A stretch of 64,000 bases of DNA, taken from an uncultured Prevotellaceae bacterium (GTDB lineage Bacteria > Bacteroidota > Bacteroidia > Bacteroidales > Bacteroidaceae). Both the position numbers and the translations under genes were made by a program. Positions 61,934-64,000 of this stretch are shown here, piece after piece; the stretch's first letter is position 1, and each line of letters starts with the position of its first letter. Where the stretch lies: the NCBI GenBank assembly GCA_900314985.1, contig OMXL01000011.1:1-64000 (forward strand), read 5' to 3'. Under the pieces are notes generated by a model, which saw only the letters and a list, made by a program, of their open reading frames with translations, was not told the origin of the DNA and made no database searches.

Positions 61934-62164
61934 ATGAATAACTCAAGAAGAAAAAGAATAAATGAAAGCATCAGTCTACTAGAGGATGCTCAACAAAAAC
62001 TGAAGGTCGTTCTTGACGAAGAACAAGATGCTCTTTCTTCACTTCCTGACGATGAAGAATACGATGACATGAGAGATGGTATGGATAATCTTATATCAGA
62101 ATTGGATGATACCATAACCAGTCTTGAAGAAGCTTTGGATACACTTAATGGTGCAGATTTTTAG
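61934..62164 (+). CDS. small acidic helical protein, paralogue of the preceding N-terminal domain
   Basis: This 76-residue protein shares LLEDAQQKLKVVLDEEQDAL and the DxMDNLISELDDTITSLEEA pattern with its neighbour at 61500-61922, lacking only the Tudor-like tail. It contains 22 Asp/Glu against about 7 Lys/Arg. It closes the defence operon. The charge and size would fit a DNA-mimic or coiled-coil partner, but no evidence decides this. Confidence 0.7.
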   Translation: MNNSRRKRINESISLLEDAQQKLKVVLDEEQDALSSLPDDEEYDDMRDGMDNLISELDDTITSLEEALDTLNGADF

Positions 62165-62240
62165 AATTGACTTACTGTTATTTCATAATAAACGAGAGTC
62201 AGGTGAAACACCCGGGACAGGTACTGTTTTACATAACAAT

Positions 62241-62267
62241 GGCAGACTCCTGATGTAGAAGTCTGCC
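62241..62267. terminator. possible weak terminator hairpin after the defence operon
   Basis: GGCAGACT and AGTCTGCC form a perfect 8-bp stem with an 11-nt loop, but only a TATATTTT tract follows. The 406 bp between 62165 and 62570 hold no strong coding frame other than a doubtful one on the minus strand. Confidence 0.45.
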
Positions 62268-62319
62268 CCATATATTTTCCTCGGATCGCTTTGTTTATTA
62301 TCTTATGAATTGATGTTGG

Positions 62320-62502
62320 TCACTTTACGCGGACGCCAAAAGTCTGGAGGAGGATGGTTACGAAATTAGAATCGTCTTCTGTATTTTGCTGACTACCTTT
62401 TACTCGGACTTCGAGATTGGCCTTTTGACTATTCTCTGGGCTGTTTGCGTTTGCACTGATGGAAAACTCAATTATATCAGGAGACAGGCCCCTGAAATAC
62501 AT
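62320..62502 (-). CDS. doubtful 60-codon frame in the island's right spacer
   Basis: The frame begins MYFRGLSPDIIEFSISANAN and ends VTILLQTFGVRVK. The composition is protein-like and contains no low-complexity repeat, but no promoter box or family is recognised. It could be a gene remnant at the edge of the island. Confidence 0.2.
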   Translation of the reverse strand: MYFRGLSPDIIEFSISANANSPENSQKANLEVRVKGSQQNTEDDSNFVTILLQTFGVRVK

Positions 62503-62536
62503 TCAAATAAAATTTTGTATTTTCGACGTTTATTTG

Positions 62537-62544
62537 TACCTTTG
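62537..62544 (+). promoter_or_regulatory. -7 promoter box for the TPR gene at 62571
   Basis: TACCTTTG lies 26 bp before the ATG at 62571. Confidence 0.7.
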
Positions 62545-62570
62545 CAACCGAAATGCAATTAAACTAGAAA

Positions 62571-63770
62571 ATGATACGAAGAATAGCTATATCTACGCTG
62601 CTCTTGATGATGATAACACCATGCATGTGGGCTCAGAAGAAAGAGCTCTCTCAGGCACGGTCTTATATCAAGAGCGGCAAAGACTATGACAAGGCTGAGA
62701 AGCTGATGGTTGACCTGCTGGCCAACCCTGCTAATCGTGACAATGCCAAGATATATGCTACGTGGTATGATGCTATCAGCGGACAGTATGCGCAGGCTAA
62801 CGAGAAACTCTATCTCAAGCAGGCCTACGACACTGCTGCCTTCTTTAACATTACCAAGCGCATGTATCAGGTGGCACAGTCGCTCGACTCGTTGGACATG
62901 AAGCCCGACGAGAAAGGTCGTGTGAAGCCCGAATATCGCAAGGAACATGCTGAGCAACTGAACCAGTTGCGCCCCAACCTGTATTATGGCGGCACCTATC
63001 AGGTACGTCGCGAAGACTACAAGACGGCCTACAGCTACTTCGACCTGTATCTGGATGCTGCCCGTCAGCCCTTGTTTACAGGATATAAGTACCTGGAGAG
63101 TGATAAGCAGGTGTCGCAGGCTGCCTATTGGGCTACGTTGTGTGGTTTTAAAATGCGTGACCCCAAGAAGACGCTGAAGTACAGTCAGCTGGCCATGACG
63201 GATTACGACAAGTCCAAATACGTATTCCATTATATGTGCGAGGCCTACCGCCTGCTGAAGAACCAGGAGGAATACTTAAAGACGCTGAACCTCGGCTTCA
63301 AGCTGTTTCCTACCTATCCTTACTTCTTCCCACATCTGGCTGACCACTACAAAGCGCTGGGCGACAACGAGAAGATGCTGCAACTGGCAGAGATTGGACT
63401 GAGAAAGGCACCCGACAACGCCCTCTTCCTGCTGGCCAAGTCTATCGCTTTGCTCAACATGAACCACTATAGCGAGTGCATTGACGTCAGCAAAAAGATG
63501 ATAACACTCTACCAGAACCAGGCTGAACCATACTTCAACATCGCCACGTGTTATCTCAACGAAGCGCTGTCCTTGGAACAGCTCAACGAGCCCCGCAGAT
63601 ATCGCGAGCAGTTGGTGAAACTCTATAGCGATGCTCGTCCCTACATGGAGAAATATCGCGAGTTGGCACCCGACGAGAGTCAGCGCTGGGCTCCCGCTCT
63701 CTATCGCATCTATCTCAACCTAAATAAAGGTAAACAGTTTGAGGAGATAGATAGACTGATGAGAAAATAA
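62571..63770 (+). CDS. secreted TPR protein
   Basis: This 399-residue protein has a signal peptide (MIRRIAISTLLLMMITPCMW) ending near AQKKE. Tetratricopeptide-type repeats follow (SYIKSGKDYDKAEKLMVDLL, YFFPHLADHYKALGDNEKML, YFNIATCYLNEALSLEQLNE). It is probably periplasmic. It is the first ordinary chromosomal gene after the defence island and resembles, in type, the TPR gene at 49644-50864 before the island. No specific function can be assigned. Confidence 0.8.
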   Translation: MIRRIAISTLLLMMITPCMWAQKKELSQARSYIKSGKDYDKAEKLMVDLLANPANRDNAKIYATWYDAISGQYAQANEKLYLKQAYDTAAFFNITKRMYQVAQSLDSLDMKPDEKGRVKPEYRKEHAEQLNQLRPNLYYGGTYQVRREDYKTAYSYFDLYLDAARQPLFTGYKYLESDKQVSQAAYWATLCGFKMRDPKKTLKYSQLAMTDYDKSKYVFHYMCEAYRLLKNQEEYLKTLNLGFKLFPTYPYFFPHLADHYKALGDNEKMLQLAEIGLRKAPDNALFLLAKSIALLNMNHYSECIDVSKKMITLYQNQAEPYFNIATCYLNEALSLEQLNEPRRYREQLVKLYSDARPYMEKYRELAPDESQRWAPALYRIYLNLNKGKQFEEIDRLMRK

Positions 63771-63796
63771 TTAAAAAATGTAAAAAATAAGGGCAG

Positions 63797-63831
63797 AGAT
63801 ACTGATTTTGTAAAGAAAATCAGTATCTTTG
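63797..63831. promoter_or_regulatory. perfect 13-bp inverted repeat overlapping a -7 box
   Basis: AGATACTGATTTT (63797-63809) and AAAATCAGTATCT (63816-63828) form a perfect palindrome with a 6-nt centre. The right arm carries the -7 box TATCTTTG (63824-63831) for the mutase gene. It is a candidate operator, or it may act as a terminator of the TPR gene. Confidence 0.55.
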
Positions 63832-63871
63832 CGTATTGGAATATTACTAATCCTTCAAATCTTATTAATGT

Positions 63872-64000
63872 ATGGAAAATAACGATCAATTAATTGCTCA
63901 GTGCGAGGCACGTGCAAAAGAATGGTTGTCTCCCGCTTTTGACGAAGAGACCCGTAAGGAAGTTCAGGCCATGTTGGACAATGCCGACAAGACAGACCTG
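63872..64000 (+). CDS. phospho-sugar mutase (phosphoglucomutase-like), partial
   Basis: The frame starts at ATG 63872 (MENNDQLIAQCEARAKEWLS, then PAFDEETRKEVQAMLDN) and runs off the window after 43 codons. This matches the N-terminus of Bacteroidales phospho-sugar mutases (about 580 residues) that interconvert glucose-1-phosphate and glucose-6-phosphate. It would use the product of glycogen phosphorylase. An ATG four bases upstream is out of frame. Confidence 0.8.
   Translation, partial: MENNDQLIAQCEARAKEWLSPAFDEETRKEVQAMLDNADKTDL

Overview
The window looks like a chromosome segment of a Bacteroidales bacterium, most likely Prevotella in the broad sense. Genes are usually preceded by the Bacteroidetes -7 box TAnnTTTG and lack strong Shine-Dalgarno sites. 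The gene content also fits: RprXY, CCDC81-type HU/SPOR protein, DUF4491, DUF6057, DUF4738, calycin-like secreted proteins, many SpII lipoproteins and large TonB-dependent receptors. This assignment is inferred from gene families and promoter style only.

Layout. 1-9.4 kb: redox genes (flavodoxin-like, flavin reductase, MBL hydrolase), a secreted hydrolase, a NapH-like ferredoxin divergent from oxyR, a cyclophilin, a secreted GH3 enzyme, a calycin-like protein and DUF4491. 9.4-17.4 kb: a TonB receptor, rprX-rprY, lepA, a Crp-like regulator, ispE. 17.4-24 kb: a glycogen module (GT3 synthase then GT35 phosphorylase) and a C4-dicarboxylate carrier. 24-31.5 kb: a GH35-like enzyme, a PPOX gene remnant, a large outer-membrane receptor, a LuxR-type regulator, metY. 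31.7-38.8 kb: a DUF6057/TolB-like/Lrp operon, an rRNA/tRNA methyltransferase, tRNA-Arg(TCT), tex with a tiny membrane gene. 38.9-50.9 kb: rpsF-rpsR-rplI, mtaB, GT2, FHA, HU-SPOR, rfbC, DUF4738, an omega-amidase, gyrA and a TPR protein. 51.6-62.2 kb: a defence island. 62.5 kb to the end: a TPR protein and the start of a phospho-sugar mutase.

The defence island is the main accessory block. One promoter is followed by an unusually long (about 340 nt), highly paired leader RNA carrying a group I intron-like S/J8-7 motif. Then come a degenerate-PLD/SNF2 helicase, DUF4391, an AT-rich HEPN-like protein (Rx4H), a type III-like methyltransferase with an AT-rich centre, a type III-like restriction subunit, and two paralogous acidic proteins, one fused to a UvrD/PcrA-like C-terminal Tudor-type tail. 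Upstream lies a 348-bp inverted-repeat element that shares a 20-bp core with a second repeat-rich intergenic region at 24 kb.

Two normally essential genes, rpsR and gyrA, are broken by internal deletions of about 50-56 nt that shift the frame. Both deletions are 2 modulo 3 and both junctions sit in palindromic hexamers. Assembly error is the first explanation to exclude. Short word-like repeats are scattered through spacers and also sit in frame inside several unrelated proteins.
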